Assembly (NCBI RefSeq): GCF_032884065.1
Contig: NC_088866.1
Span: 62,975,848 to 63,039,847, forward strand
Reading direction: 5' to 3'
DNA: 64,000 nt
Source of the DNA: Artemia franciscana
Taxonomy: Eukaryota; Arthropoda; Branchiopoda; Anostraca; Artemiidae
Below, piece by piece: positions 12,819 through 27,655 of the stretch. The notes under the pieces are model-generated. The model was given only the letters and a program-made list of their open reading frames with translations, was not told the DNA's origin and searched no databases. The stretch's first letter is position 1, and the number at the start of each line of letters is the position of its first letter. The translations under genes were made by a program, and so were the position numbers.

Positions 12819-13420
12819 AAAAAAGGTAAAAAACTAAAAACTAAAAAAAAAACTGAAAAAACTAAAAAAAGGCAAAAACTACAAAAAACTAAAAACTAAT
12901 GAAAAAAATAAAAAAGCTAAAAAACTAAAAAAACTAAAAAAACTAAAAACTAAAAAAAAAAACTAAAAAAAAGGAAAAAACTGAAAAATAGAAGAGAAAA
13001 AGAAAACTAATAAAATTAAGAATAAAAATAAAAAAAATAAAAAAGATAAAAACTAAAAAAAAAGTAAAAAGAAAAAACAAAAAAAAAACCAAAAAAGCTA
13101 AAAAAAAGGTAAAAACCAATGAAAAACTAAAAAGAAAAAAGGAAAAAAACTAAAAACAAATTTCATCTAAAAAACTAAAAAAGGTAAAAACTAAAAGAAC
13201 TAAAAAAGAAAAAAAAACCTAAAAAAAGGAAAAAAACTGAAAAATAAAGGAGAAAAAGAAAACTAAAAAAATAAAAATAAAAATAAAAAAACTAAAAAGA
13301 TAAAAACTTCAAAAAAAACTAAAAAGAAAAAAGAAAAATACTAAAAAGCCTAAAAAAAGGTCAAACCCAATAAAAAAAACTAAAAGGAAAAAAAGGGAAA
13401 AAATTAAAAATTTATATACC
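12819..13420 (+). repeat. A-rich (CTAAAAAA)-type array
   Basis: Runs of A6-8 broken by CT, GGT, GC and GG at short intervals, starting directly after the tRNA-like segment. It is the same array family as at 29130-30760, 31545-34900 and 42065-42840, and inverted at 38170-39270, 40430-41510, 58660-60050 and 62800-63930. Confidence 0.9.
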
Positions 13421-13726
13421 AATTCAAAAACGAATGTATACCGGGATGACGACCGGGACACAGGGAATGTAAATGACACAACTACAACGGGGACGCCGGG
13501 GGGCACAGGGGGATATAAATGACGACCGGGACACTCAAAGAGAAATCACAGACTGGGACACCGGGACACAAATGACGACCGGGACATAGGGACACAACTA
13601 CAATGGCGCGTAACTAATATGGCCCGTAACGACTTACGCGCGCGGGGGGGCTTTGGGGGGGGGGGGGCGCGAAGCGCCTCCACCAACTAGGTGTTGGGGT
13701 GGCGCGAAGCGCCACCCCAACAGCTA

Positions 13727-13727
<1 letters not shown>

Positions 13728-13773
<46 letters not shown>
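13728..13773. repeat. (TA)n microsatellite
   Basis: A short TA tract between the CTAG end at 13727 and the next Helitron 5' region (CAGCTGTATATATAAAAATA). Confidence 0.95.
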
Positions 13774-13778
<5 letters not shown>

Positions 13779-14488
13779 CTGTATATATAAAAATAAGTCG
13801 TTTGTTTTTGTGTTGACTGACGTCAAGTTTTGTGTGTCGACTGACGTCATGTTTGTCAAAAGACGTCATTATAAGGATTGAGCATTATTCCGTCATGAAG
13901 TTGTTTGTCGACTGACGTCGTGTTTGTCGACTGACGAAATTACAGACCGAGACACCGGGACACAAATGACGACCGGGACAAAGGGAATATAAATGACGAC
14001 CGGGAACATCAAAGAGAAATTACAGACTGGGACACCCGGACACAAATCACGACCGGGACACAGGGAATATAAATGACGAGCGGGACACAGGGACACAACT
14101 ACAAAGGGGACGCCGGGGGCACAGGCTCGATATATAAATGACGATCGGGACACAGGGATTGTTCGAATAGAAATTACAGACCGGGACACAAATGACGACC
14201 GGGACACCGGGACACTCAAAGAGAAATTACAAGCTTGGACACCGGGACACAAATGATGACCGGGACAGAGGGAATATAAATGACGACCGGGACACAGGGA
14301 CACATCATTAGAATAATGAGGTATAGATCTGAATACGGATTGTTTTTCCCATGGACAATTATATGTTGCATGTTCAAGAGTCAGTAAACCTGACAATCTA
14401 TTTATATGAATAGACAATGGGACAGCGAAGAATGTTGTATATTCGCAAGTTTTACGTAGTTGAAAACATATATTTATATATATATACA
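13774..14488 (+). mobile_element. Non-autonomous Helitron (inverted partner of 579-1319), 3' end interrupted
   Basis: It has the drifted 5' end, CRE sites at about 13817-13920, the GACCGGGACAC minisatellite and the 3' region up to its TA tract (14466-14488). There the minus-strand short Helitron 14489-14815 is inserted. It matches 579-1319 in reverse, including the same insertion, which shows the nested structure existed before the inverted duplication. Confidence 0.78.
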
Positions 14489-14815
14489 CTAGCTGTTGGG
14501 GTGGCCCTTCGCGCCACCCCAACACCTAGTTGGTGGGGCGCTTCGCGCACCCCCCAGGCCCCCCCCGCCCGCGTAAGTCGTTACGCACCATATTAGTTAC
14601 GCGCCATTGTATTTGTGTCCCTTTGTCCCATCTGTGAATATAGATAGATTTATATATGTGTTTCAAACTACGTAAAAATTGCGAATATACAATATTCTGG
14701 GCTTTCCCATTGTTTGGGCATATACAAAGCCGTAAGTGCTAATAATGACGTCATATGCAATAGCTCTTTTTACAAACAAACAAACATGCATACACACAAC
14801 TCGTTTTTATATAGA
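14489..14815 (-). mobile_element. Short non-autonomous Helitron, complete, 327 bp
   Basis: The inverted copy of 252-577. The 3' CTAG is at 14489-14492 and the 5' end A|TCTATATAAAAACG at 14815. One side of the outer hairpin has a mismatch (GTGGCCCTTCGCGCCAC). Confidence 0.85.
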
Positions 14816-17800
14816 TAGATAGATAGATGGATACAATACAAATTAACTGCGTAAAACTTGCGAATATACAACATTCTTTGCTGTCCAATTGTCGCTGCAT
14901 ATAAATAGATTGTCAGGTTTACCGACCCTCGAAAATGCAACGTACTGCCTGGTCTCGGACTGTCTGGTCTCAAATCTTGGTCAAAACAATATTGTTGATT
15001 TCGTGGACGTCTATATTTTTGGGTGCAAGAATCGCTCTTTCACTTAGCCATTTATTATTTTTATAATTTTTTAGAATATTCGGAAATACTTTTTTAATCA
15101 ATTCATTTTTGGACGTCACTAAATTACAGAAATCAGCAAGTAGTTGTATACGTCCTGAAATTGAGTCTACTGGGAGCTTTCCGTTTCCAATTGCCAGCAA
15201 TTGATCTGAAAATGTTTGACCAGTCATCGTTTTGCAATCGGACACACATATTTGCAGTTAATTTTAATGTTTTTACGTGTGCCCATAAATTAAAATTTTT
15301 CAGGCAAGCATTCATTTCGTCTGCAGGAGTTGATCTAGGTATTATAGGTAATGTTTGCCTGAAATCTCCCGAAAGCAATACTAATGTAGTGCCAAAGGGT
15401 TTCGACTTCCCTCGCAAATCTTTCAAGCATTGATCCAGAGCCTCTAGCGATTTTTTGTGTCCCATTGTGCACTCATCCCAAATAATAAGTTTTTATTGCT
15501 GCAATACTTTACCCATCCCAGATGATTTGGAAATATTGCACGTGGGAGTTTCTGTAGAATGCAAATTCAGAGGCAATTTCAAAGCGAAATGAGCAGTTCT
15601 TCCACCAGGCAGCAATGTTGCGGCTATTCCGGACGACGCAATTGCCAACGCTATATCATTTTTTGATCGAATTGATGCCAGAATCAGTTTTATCACAAAC
15701 GTTTTACCAGTACCTCCTGGCGCATCCAAAAAGAAAATTTCTCCAACGTTGTTATCGACACAATGCATTATTGTATCATAAATGTCTTTTTGTTCCGACG
15801 TTAACTCTGAAATGTTATTTTGTACATACGACAATAGATCACTCGTACTGTAACTTTGTTCACGATCCAATTCTACATATGTCGAAACAGCATTGATACG
15901 GTTAGGTGAAGGCATTCCCAAATCCTGAAAGGTTTTTTTGCCATACGCACGCACAAATCTTCTATAATAACTAAAGTGTAGTTATAAATTTCTGATGTAA
16001 AGTCAAAAGTCATATCTGACGTCTCTAATTGTTTTCAATGGAGTATATCTTCGGACATTTTTGACTTATATTTTTCCAATAGCTCTGTAGGAGCTGATGG
16101 AGAGCAAGTTGTTAAAATGATGCCAAAGCAATTCACGAATTTGACTTGGGGTTGACGTTTCGAACGCGTCATTGATGCAGTGATCCCAGTGTTGGTCATT
16201 CTCCAATAAATTCAGAGCTTGGCATGCACTACGGTAAGTGTCATGTATAGTACCGTTTACAGTTCTCAAATACTCAAAGGATGTCGGACCGGGTAAATAC
16301 TCAAAAGATGTCGGACCCAATGTTGATTGGGGTGAACGGTCTAGAGTATTCCTTTTGTGGTATCTTTGAAGATGGTAGGTTGGCCGTCGACTGACTTACT
16401 CTGTTTTCGACGTTCAAATACTTTATTTTTAGTATTCCACGTGTAATACGAAGGCACTTCAGTATACAGCAGTTTTTTTTGCAAAAGAATCATTTTTGCA
16501 AAGGGAAAAGAAAGCGGTTAACTTTGTATCCGGTGGATTCAGGGCTCTTTGTTGCATGTTAGTTTCCGAGAAATAAACACGTTGACCATTCTGTAAATGT
16601 ACCGCTAAGTGAACAACAGCTGGACTACGTTCATGTATCGGAAATGAAAGAATTCGCCAAACAGCTTCATTACTGCTTATGTATCTTCCAGGCTGATATT
16701 GTACGATTTCGTCGATATCTTTGATTTCGGGCTGCAAGCCAAAAACTGCCATGTCACTGCCTTTGTTGACGTATTTACATATGTATTTCATTGCTTTTAT
16801 GGAGTTACAGTATTCAACGTTTATGTGTGCATTAAATGATTTTGACAATAATGGGGAATATGGAACAACCCACTGGTTATCTACTTCGATGATGGTACCG
16901 TAACGGCCTCTTTATTATTGCTGTTTTACCGCCATCTTCAGTAGATCTTCTTCTATATTGTGGGTAACCATCATTGCCAGTAATTGTGTTGGATACTAAA
17001 AGTCGAGGATATTGCTTTGTGCACTTTCCTTTGGCCATGCATGGTGAATTTTCGTTCAGTGCACCGCAAGGTTCATGTATCATATTTTTTTAAATAATAT
17101 CATGTAACCCCTTATCGAAATTTTCATCAGGTATTTCAGCGGAAATCACATCATCAATTTCGTTCGAAGTAATTTTTATATGTAGGGTATATGTGCGTGT
17201 GGCAAACCTCGTTATTGCCATTCCACTGATTACATCCAGCATCGCACTGACCCAAACACTTCAAGTTTTACTATGTAGTTTATCAGTGATTTCAACTTTT
17301 GCCGGAAGACACGGGCCGTAATGTCATGTCTATGAACCTCCGATTGTCCTTGAAGTAAAAGCTGCAGTATCTCGTCCCAAGATTGATTACATGTAAATCT
17401 AATATATAAATCTGGACAACCATAGAGACGAACATACGCAATAGCATCTTGAGCATATTCATGCATAAAACGGGGACTGCCAGCATATGACGAAGGTAAA
17501 ATTGTTAATCTTCCAACGTTTGTGGTATTACCGTCATTTATAACTGCATCTCGCAAATGAATGTATTGTTCAGAGCGGAGCTTGGTCTGATTCAGGCGGA
17601 TAAATAGCAAACGTTCTGATTCAATTTTAGCATACATATCAACGACGAATTAGTGAAACAATTCACGGCATTTTAAAATATAATGTTCTTCATCCTGCCG
17701 AATCATTAGTCTAAAGGAATAATAATGCATTGCACTGCATTTCTTATTCATTTCTTTGTTAGTGGCTGGATTCATCAATTTAATATTAAAGTGATAGCCG

Positions 17801-18892
17801 TCGGCTCCATCCCAAAAAATGATAGGATATTGTAGGGCATCGTAGCATCGATGAGTTTCAGCAATTCTTAACAACTGAGCGTTTCGCTTATGAGGATGAA
17901 TATCTCGAGGTAAAAACTGATCACCAACCATAACGATTGCCACTTCGTCGATAAATGGAGCATTGTATCTACGCAAATGTTGGCCAGGCGGCGTTTTGTC
18001 AGCGGAAATAACAATTTTATGCGTATCAGTAGGCATCAAATCGATGGCTGTTTTGAACAGACGCACTAAATTATTATTTTCGTCGAAAAGATGTTGCAAT
18101 TGGGAAATGATTGTCCCTTCAACGCTGGTAGCAATTATGGCTCTGGTGGTGCAGCCAATAGAGGAAGTTTAACTTTTCCTGAAGCGCAACACATTCCCGT
18201 TGCTTCACCATTGAATTTCAAGTCCTTGCAATAGGGACAAATTTTAGACACAGTCCCTATTTGACCACATCTACTCAAGCTATAATCATCAACTGAGCTG
18301 TACCTGAATGCCAGGCGATAACTTTCAGGTTGCTTTGATTCCTCGGCACCCTTTCTTTTCTTACTTTCTCTATCAGCAGCAAGCCTGATTTCTTGCTGTT
18401 CTTGTGATTCCTCGGCACGCCTTCTTTTTTCACTTTCTCTTTTAGCAGCAAGTCTGGTTTCATGGGCTCTGGTAGTTCCTCGGCAGGCCTTCTTTTTTCA
18501 CTTTCTATTTTAGCAGCAAGTCTGATTTCGCGTTGCTCTGGTAGTTCCTCGGCACGCTTTCTGTTCTTTCTTTCTCTATCAGCCTCAAGCCTGTTTCCTT
18601 ACTGTTCTTTTGATTCCTTGGCACGCTTTCTTTTCTGAATTTCTCTATCAGCAGCAAGTTTTTTGGCATAGACTGTTTGAGCATCTTCCTCGGCTGTTGC
18701 CATTGTAAGTTCATCAGTCATTTTAAAGTTAAACATTAATAGATTTCTACGTGAACGCATGTCTTAAATATCTTTAATGACGTCACTGTCATAACAAAAT
18801 GACGACAACTAACTTCATGAACTCAGTCAACACACAAACATGACGTCACCTGACAGACACATCCACAGACAACTTATTTTTATTTATATAGA
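14816..18892 (-). mobile_element. Decayed autonomous Helitron, copy 1
   Basis: The 5' end TCTATATAAATAAAAATAAG is at 18892, followed by CRE sites, then the decayed Rep/helicase ORF (about 18717 to 14975) and a 3' region that is itself interrupted by 14489-14815. A deletion joins helicase sequence (near 14975) to the 3' region, removing motifs V and VI. Copy 2 at 20625-24849 is closely similar and on the same strand. Confidence 0.82.
14975..18717 (-). pseudogene. Helitron Rep-helicase pseudogene, copy 1
   Basis: Reading 5' to 3' on minus: a basic coil (18717-18300), then a zinc-finger-like CPYCKDLKFNGEATGMCC (about 18250-18190). A ~250-bp deletion fuses the finger region to the Helitron-like N domain (18099-17650), and the Rep nuclease follows. 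The HUH motif PHAHI (about 17190) is present but lies between stop codons and a small deletion. The two-tyrosine motif YICKYVNKG (about 16790) is intact. The helicase has Walker A DAPGGTGKTF (15700-15727), Walker B WDECTM (about 15470) and motif III GDFRQTLPI. Motifs V and VI are lost. Several stops and frameshifts rule out a full protein. In the family, Rep nicks and joins the ends while the helicase unwinds. Confidence 0.85.
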
Positions 18893-19008
18893 TGACGTCA
18901 CTGTCATAACAAAAATGACGACAACTAACTTCATGACGTCAGTCAACACACAAACATGACGTCACCTGACAGACACATCCACAGACAACTTATTTTTATA
19001 TATATAGA
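18893..19008 (-). mobile_element. Extra Helitron 5' end in tandem with copy 1
   Basis: A second 5' end (TCTATATATATAAAAATAAG at 19008) with the same CRE block stops at GTGACGTCA|, where the copy 1 5' end begins. The expected continuation is GTGACGTCATTAAAG. Copy 1 therefore sits at an A|T inside the third CRE of an earlier element, giving a doubled promoter block. Confidence 0.7.
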
Positions 19009-19165
19009 TATCTCTATTTACAAGTGGGACACAGGGACACAACTACAATGGCGCGTAAATAATATGGCACGTAACGACTTACGCACGTGGGGGGCTTGGG
19101 GGAGGGTGCGAAGCGCCCCAGCAACTAGGTGCTGGGGTGGCGCGAAGCGCCATCCCAATAGCTAG
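19009..19165 (+). mobile_element. Helitron 3' end fragment
   Basis: It holds the conserved subterminal region (GGCGCGTAAATAATATGGCAC…), the inner hairpin with CTAGG and a slightly degraded outer hairpin, then CTAG|T at 19162-19165. No matching plus-strand 5' part is adjacent. It borders repeat R1. Confidence 0.8.
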
Positions 19166-20331
19166 TAAGGTAAAAAAAAAAACATTTCGACTTGGCACTC
19201 CCAACACATTTAAGTCATCTCACACTGTCAAGTGTATTTTCTTTCCCTTAGCATATAGTTCCACAAATATGGAGCACCTTTTCATCATCCATTGTCAAAA
19301 TTAACAGAATTTTAAACCTTGAATCCCATGTTTAATTTGATTTTTTAACCTTGCAGATTTTTTTTCAACTTTTGTTGATATATACTTTGATGTAAAGATT
19401 GCAGAAGCACGGAAATTGGATCGCAAATTAAAATCAGTGCCAAATTTGATGCCTTTGCATTTTCTAAGGAAATAACGTAATGTTTTTCTTTGTATTATGA
19501 CTCTAAGGTCTTATTGTAAATTTTCCACATCTTCAGATTATAAAAGATCTCCCTTATATTATAAGAAGATATAGTCGAGCCAAAATTGATTCATTTTATT
19601 GTCTCAATGTTCTGGCGAGTTTTATTCCCAATATACAAGCCTTTTTTGTTACTTTTTCTCTATACCTATCCTTTAGAAAAGTCATCTCTAAGTTCTTTAC
19701 CACTCCAAGTTGGTAACATTGATTTGAATGATTTGAAAAAGGGATATTATTGTCACTAAAAGGCATTAAACAGGCATTGTATTTGAAAATAATTTTTGTT
19801 AATTACAAAAGGACCTGACTTAAGCATATATCTATTAAGTTCGTTGATGTCTACTGTTGTTAATGTACATATTGAGTAGAACGGCACCAGTAAAACGCAT
19901 TATAGCTAGAATGTTTGAAAGCTCCCTTTTAAATTTACCGGTTAAATCAGTTTTGAGAATTAGTGTGTGTTCAGTTCCATCATAGGTCAGAATCTAATCG
20001 TAAACAGTTTTAGGATAGCCTAAAGTATAAACATAGACCATAGAATACATTGACACAAATACAATCTCTTTGTAACGCGTGGAAGGAACCATCGTACCCT
20101 AGTCAATTTGTCAGCTAGCCACCCAAATAAGAACATTTTTCTTAGGAGCTGAAGCAAACATTTTTTTTAACATTTGATAGCGCTTTTCAACAATTGATCA
20201 AATTTTGGTAATGGGACTTCCCAGTATCCATTAATGATCCTAACAAGAGGCTGTCAAATGTGTTCTAAACTCTCATATATTAGTTTTGTATAGCATATAT
20301 TTTAGTTTATTGTAACGTTTACTGTTCTTTT
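19166..20331. repeat. R1 repeat, copy A (~1.17 kb)
   Basis: A moderately AT-rich segment repeated at 48178-49416 (copy B), 51313-51545 (inverted right end, copy C) and 37098-37219 (left end before the gap). All three left ends directly follow a Helitron CTAG. On plus it contains an exon-like frame (DIYFDVKIAEARKLDRKLKS, ending LRK) after CCTTGCAG. On minus it contains the 85-codon frame that is intact in copy B but has a stop here (a CTA codon on plus at about 19995). Copy A lacks ~115 bp present in copy B near 48720-48860. Confidence 0.75.
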
Positions 20332-20624
20332 ACCCCAACACCTAGTTGGTGGGGGCACTTTGCCCCCCCCCCGCGCGTGTAAGTCGTTACGCGGCATATT
20401 AGTTACGCGCCATTCTAGTTGTGTCCCTGTATACCACCTATGAATATAGATAGATTTATATATGTGTTTTAAACTACGTAAAACTTGCGAATATACAACA
20501 TTCTTGGCTTTCCCATTGTCTGTGCATATACAAAGCCTTATGTACTAATAATGACGTCATATGCAAACGCTCTTTTTACAAACAAACAAATATGCATACA
20601 CACAACTCGTTTTTATGATAGATA
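20332..20624 (-). mobile_element. Short Helitron remnant, outer terminator broken
   Basis: It has the same family as 252-577. The 5' end is at about 20624 (ATCTATCATAAAAACGAG) and one TGACGTCA lies near 20553. On the 3' side the inner CTAG (20342-20345) remains, but the outer hairpin is cut after GTTGGGGT, where R1 sequence begins. Confidence 0.7.
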
Positions 20625-23600
20625 CAATACAAATTAACTGCGTAAAACTTGCGAATATACAACATTCTTCGCTGTCCAATTGTCGCTGCATATAAATAGA
20701 TTGTCAGGTTTACTAACCCTCGAACATGCAACGTACAATTGTCCACGGGAAAAACAATAAGTATTGAGATCTATACCACATTTTTCTAATGATTGCATGG
20801 TGATTGCAAATGCTAATCGAATTGGGAAATGCAATCTTTTAAATTGAAAAGGCAGATCCGTTGGAATCATGGGATGCGAGGAATAAGAACAGCCTCACCC
20901 TCAAAAGGCCATGTCAAGATTGTGGCCTCTATTAGGTTTTCCATTGTTTTTTTTTACGGCAAGTAACGTGCCATTGCAAAGCTTTAGTGGGTTAATATTT
21001 CTTAAAAGTATTATTGGTACGCCTATTTTTAGTTGTAGCACGTGTGGTGGAAACCCTGAAAGATCCACGGAATTTAAAAATTCAGATGGATAATTAACCG
21101 CTTCATTTGGTTCCAAAACTGTGTCGACTGACTTGTAAAGGACTGGTCTCGAATCTTGGTCAAAACAATATTGTTGATTTCGTGGACGTCTATATTTTTG
21201 GGTGCGAGAATCGCTCTTTCACTTAGCCATTTATTATTTTTATTATTGTTTAGAATATGCAGAATTACTTTTTCAATCAATTCATTTTTGGACGTCACTA
21301 AATTACAAAAATAAGCAGGTAGTTGTATACGTCCTGAAATTGAATCTACTGGGAGCTTTCCGTTTCCAATTGCCAGCAATTGATCTGAAAATGTTTGACC
21401 AGAGTCATCGTTTTGCAATCGGAAACGCATATTTGTAGTTAATTTTAATGTTTTTACGTGTGCTCATAAATTAGAATTTTTCAGGCAAGCATTCATTTTG
21501 TCTGCAGGGTTTGATCTAGGTATTATAGGTAATATTTGCCTGAAATCTCCCGCAAACAATATTAATGTGCTGCCAAAGGGTTTCGACTTCCCTCGCAAAT
21601 CTTTCAAGCATTGATCCAGAGCCTCGAGTGATTTTTTGTGTGCCATTGTGCACTCATCCCAAACATTAAGTTTGCATTGCTGCAATACTTTACCCATCCC
21701 AGATGATTTGGAAATATTGCACGTGGGAGTCTCTGTAGAATGCAAATTCAGAGGCAATTTCAAAGCGGAATGAGCAGTTTTACCACCAGGCAGCAATGTT
21801 GCGGCTATTCCGAACGACGCAATTGCCAACGCTATATCATTTTTTGATCGAAGTGATGCCAGAATCAGTTTTATCACAAACATTTTACCAGTACCTCCTG
21901 GCGCATCCAAAAAGAAAATTTCTCCAACGTTGTTATCGACACAATGCATTATCGTATCATAAATGTCTTTTTGTTCCGACGTTAACTTTGAAATGTTATT
22001 TTGTACATACAACAATAGATCACTCGTATTGTAACTTTGTTCACAATCCAATTCTACACATGTCGAAACAGCAGCGATACGGTTAGGTGAAGGCATTCCC
22101 AAATCCTGAAGAGGTTTGTTTGCCATACGTACGCACAAATCTTCTATAATAACTAAAGTGTAGTTATAAATTTCTGATGTAAAATCAAAAGTCATATCTG
22201 ACGTCTCTAACTGTTTTCGATAGAGTATATCTTCGGACATTTTTGACATATATATTTCACCCATAATTCTGTAGGAGCTGATGGAGAGCAAGTTGTTAAA
22301 ATGATTCCAAACAATGCACGAATTTGACTTGGAGTTGACGTTTCGCACGCGTCATTGATGCAGTTATCCCAGTGTTGGTCATTCTCCAATAAATTCAGAG
22401 CTTGGTAAGTGTCACTACCAAGACACTGGTAAGTTGACACTACGGTAAGTGTCATTTATAGTACCGTTAACAGTTCTCAAATACTCAAAGGATGTCGGAC
22501 CGGGTACATTCATCAAAAGCAGGCGTAGAAAGAAGCATTCATGTTGATTGGGGTGAACGGTGTAGAGTCTTCCTATCGTGGTACCTTTGAAGATGGTAGG
22601 TTGGCCGTCGACTGACTTACCCTGTTTCCGACGTTCAAATACTTTATTTTTAGTATTCCACGTGTAATATAAAGGTACTTCAGTATACAGCAGTTTTTTT
22701 GCAAAAGAATCATTTTTGCAAAGCGAAAAGAAACCGGTTAACTTTGTATCCGGTGGACTCAGGGCTCTTTGTTGCACGTTGGTTTCCGAGAAATAAACAT
22801 ATTGACCATTCTGTAAATGTACCGCTAAGTGAACAACAGCTGGACAACGTTCATGTATCGGAAATGAAAGAATTCGCAAAACAGCTTCATTACTGCTTAT
22901 GTATCTTCCAGCCTGATATTGTACGATTTCGTTGATATCTTTGATTTCGAGCTGCAAGCCAAAAACTGCTATGTCACTGCCTTTGTTGACGTATTTACAT
23001 ATGTATTTGATTGCCTTTACGGAGTTACAGTATTCAACGTTTATGTGTGCATTAAATGTTTTTGATAATAATGGGGAATAAGGAACAACCCACTGGTTAT
23101 CTACTTCGATGGTGAAACCGTTACGCTTCTTTATTATTGCTGTTTTACCACCATCTTCAGTAAATCTTCTTCTATATTGTGGGTAACCATCATTGCCAGT
23201 AATCGTGTTGGATACCAAAAGTCGAGGATATTGCTTTGTATACCTTCCTTTGGCCATGCATGGTGAATTTTTGCTCAGTGCACCGCAAGGTCCATGTTTC
23301 ATATTTTTTACAATAATATCATGTAACCCCTTATCGACATTTTCATCAGGCATTTCAGCGGAAAACACATCTTTAATTTCGTTCGAAGTAATTTTTTTAT
23401 TTAGCCAGATTAGTATATGTGCGTGTGGCAAACCTCGTTTTTGCCATTCCACTGAGTACATCCAGCATCGCACTGACCCAAACACTTCAAGTTTTACTAT
23501 GTAGTTTATCAGTGATTTCAACTTTTGCCGGAAGACACGGGCCGTAATATCATGTCTATGAACCGCTGATTGTCCTTGAAGTAAAAGCTGCTGTATCTCG

Positions 23601-24849
23601 TCCCAAGATTGATTACATGTAAATGTAATAAATTAATCTGGACAACCATAGAGACAAACATACGCAATAGCATCTTGAGCATATTCATGCATATGACGGG
23701 GACTGCTAGCATATGACGGAGGTAAAATTGTTAATCTTCCAACGTTTGTGGTATTACCGTCATTTACATCTCGCAAATGAATGTATTGTTCAGAGCGGAG
23801 CTTGGTCTGATTCAGGCGGATATATAGCAAACATTCTGATTCAATTTTAGCATACATATTAACGACGTATTGGTGAAACAATTGGCGGCATTTTAAAATA
23901 TAATTTTTTCATCCTGCCGAATCATTAGTCTATAGGAATAATAATACATTGCACTGCATTTCTTATTCATTTCTTTGTTAGTGGCTGGATTCATCAATTT
24001 AACATTAAAGTGATAGCCGTCGGCTCCATCCCAAAAAATGATAGGATATTGTAGGGCATCGTAGCATCGATGAGTTTCAGCAATTCTTAACAACTGAGCG
24101 TTTCGCTTATGAAGAATAATATCTCGAGGTAAAAACTGATCACCAACCATAACGATTGCCACTTCGTCGATAGTTGGAGCATTGTATCTACGCACATGTT
24201 GGCCAGTATGCCAACATGTGTGACAAAAGGAGGCAACTTTTGTCAGCGGAACTAACAATTTTATGCGTATCAGTAGGCATCAAATCGATGGCTGTTTTGA
24301 ACAGACACACTAAAATATTATTTTCGTGGAAAAGATTTTGCAATTGGGAAACGATTGTCCTTTCAACGTTGGGAGAAATTTCACAATGTGCATTCAGTTC
24401 AGAATTTCTATCACTGATGAAGTACAATTGTAAAAATCTATGATTCTCGCCTGAGAATGGTAGAAGGGACCCTGCTCTATGATAAATTTGCCCTTTTACT
24501 TTGAAAGTAGACATAAATTGATCTGGATTTTCAATTTCCAAACGACGTCATCTGGAAACATGAGTTATATTTTCTGATTTGTGATTAAAAAACGCTTTGA
24601 TTCTAACGTAGTTCCAGTAAGGAAAGTCTTCAATGGCTCTGGTGGTGCAGCCAATAGAGGAAGTTTAACTTTTCCTGAGGCGCAACACATTCCCATTGTT
24701 TCACCATTGAATTTCAAGGCCTTGCAATAGGGACAAATTTTAGACATAGTCCCGATTTGAACACATCTACTCAAGCTATAATCATCGACTGGGCTGTACC
24801 TGAATGCCAGGCGATAACTTTCAGGTTGTTCTGATTCCTCGGCACGCAA
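20625..24849 (-). mobile_element. Decayed autonomous Helitron, copy 2
   Basis: The most complete Helitron coding region in the window: zinc finger, N domain, Rep, helicase through the post-motif-VI C terminus. The 3' side carries the family tail (GCGTAAAACTTGCGAATATA) and then the short Helitron 20342-20624. The 5' coil, promoter and 5' end are missing. At 24849 it is joined to other Helitron 3' material. Confidence 0.82.
20634..24849 (-). pseudogene. Helitron Rep-helicase pseudogene, copy 2
   Basis: On minus: FRYSPVDDYSLSRC, zinc-finger-like CPYCKALKFNGETMGMCC (24849-24565), linker with PDQFMSTFKVKGQIYHRAG (24541-24188), N domain (24258-23633), then Rep as a continuous 368-codon frame (23521-22415). 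That frame has HUH residues H33-A-H35 and paired tyrosines Y173 and Y177. The helicase frame (22348-21464) carries Walker A as GGTGKM instead of GGTGKT, Walker B WDECTM and motif III GDFRQILPI. Motif V (LSGFPPHVLQLKIGVPIILL) is at 21116-20901. The C terminus [17 protein letters not shown] is present, but the NKAQG core of motif VI is deleted. Frameshifts occur near 24540, 24230, 22450 and 21440, and there is an in-frame stop near 23637. It is not functional as it stands. Confidence 0.87.
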
Positions 24850-27310
<2,461 letters not shown>

Positions 27311-27454
27311 TAATGACGTAACTTACAAACATACAAAATACATACATGACGTCATAATGCTCAATCCTTTTGCAATAGGGACAAAGTTTAGACATAGTAC
27401 CGAACATCTATTCAAGCTATAATAATCGACTAGGCTGTACCTGAATGCCCTCTG
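27311..27454 (-). pseudogene. Fragment of Helitron zinc-finger region
   Basis: A short piece related to the CPYC/SLSRC segment (minus-strand TTTGCAATAGGGACAAA and AAGCTATAAT-like phrases) with a TGACGTCA at about 27348. It leads directly into the minisatellite block at 27455. Confidence 0.55.
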
Positions 27455-27655
27455 TTGTTTTTGTATCACTCTCCGTTGCTGTGAGTCTGACTGTGTGCGT
27501 GCCTGTATGTGTGACTTTGTATGGTTGTTTGTTTGTGTTTGGTTTTTTCCTCTCTGTTTCCTTGTCTCTCTCGCCATGCCCCTGTGCCTGACTGTGTGCG
27601 TGCCTGTGTGTCAGACTTTTGTTGTTGTTTGTGTGTTTTTTTCTTTTTTTCCCCT
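27455..27655 (-). repeat. Short block of the giant-array minisatellite (about three units)
   Basis: GTGAGTCTGACTGTGTGCGT…GTTTCCTTGTCTCTCTCGCC…GTGTGTCAGACTTTT is the same unit as in 4257-12478, here only ~200 bp long and embedded in Helitron sequence. It is duplicated at 45020-45225. Confidence 0.8.

Larger units (their letters stand above)
12565..13727 (+). mobile_element. Non-autonomous Helitron carrying a tRNA-like segment and A-rich array
   Basis: It has a 5' end TCTATATATATAAAAATAAG at 12565 and CTAG|T at 13724-13727 after the double hairpin. Contents are CRE sites (about 12615-12650), a tRNA-like segment (12744-12818), an A-rich array (to about 13420) and a short GACCGGGACAC minisatellite. 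The element at 41810-43886 has the same arrangement. It fills the place in the right arm that is occupied by two head-to-head Helitrons in the left arm (1439-4169). Confidence 0.85.
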
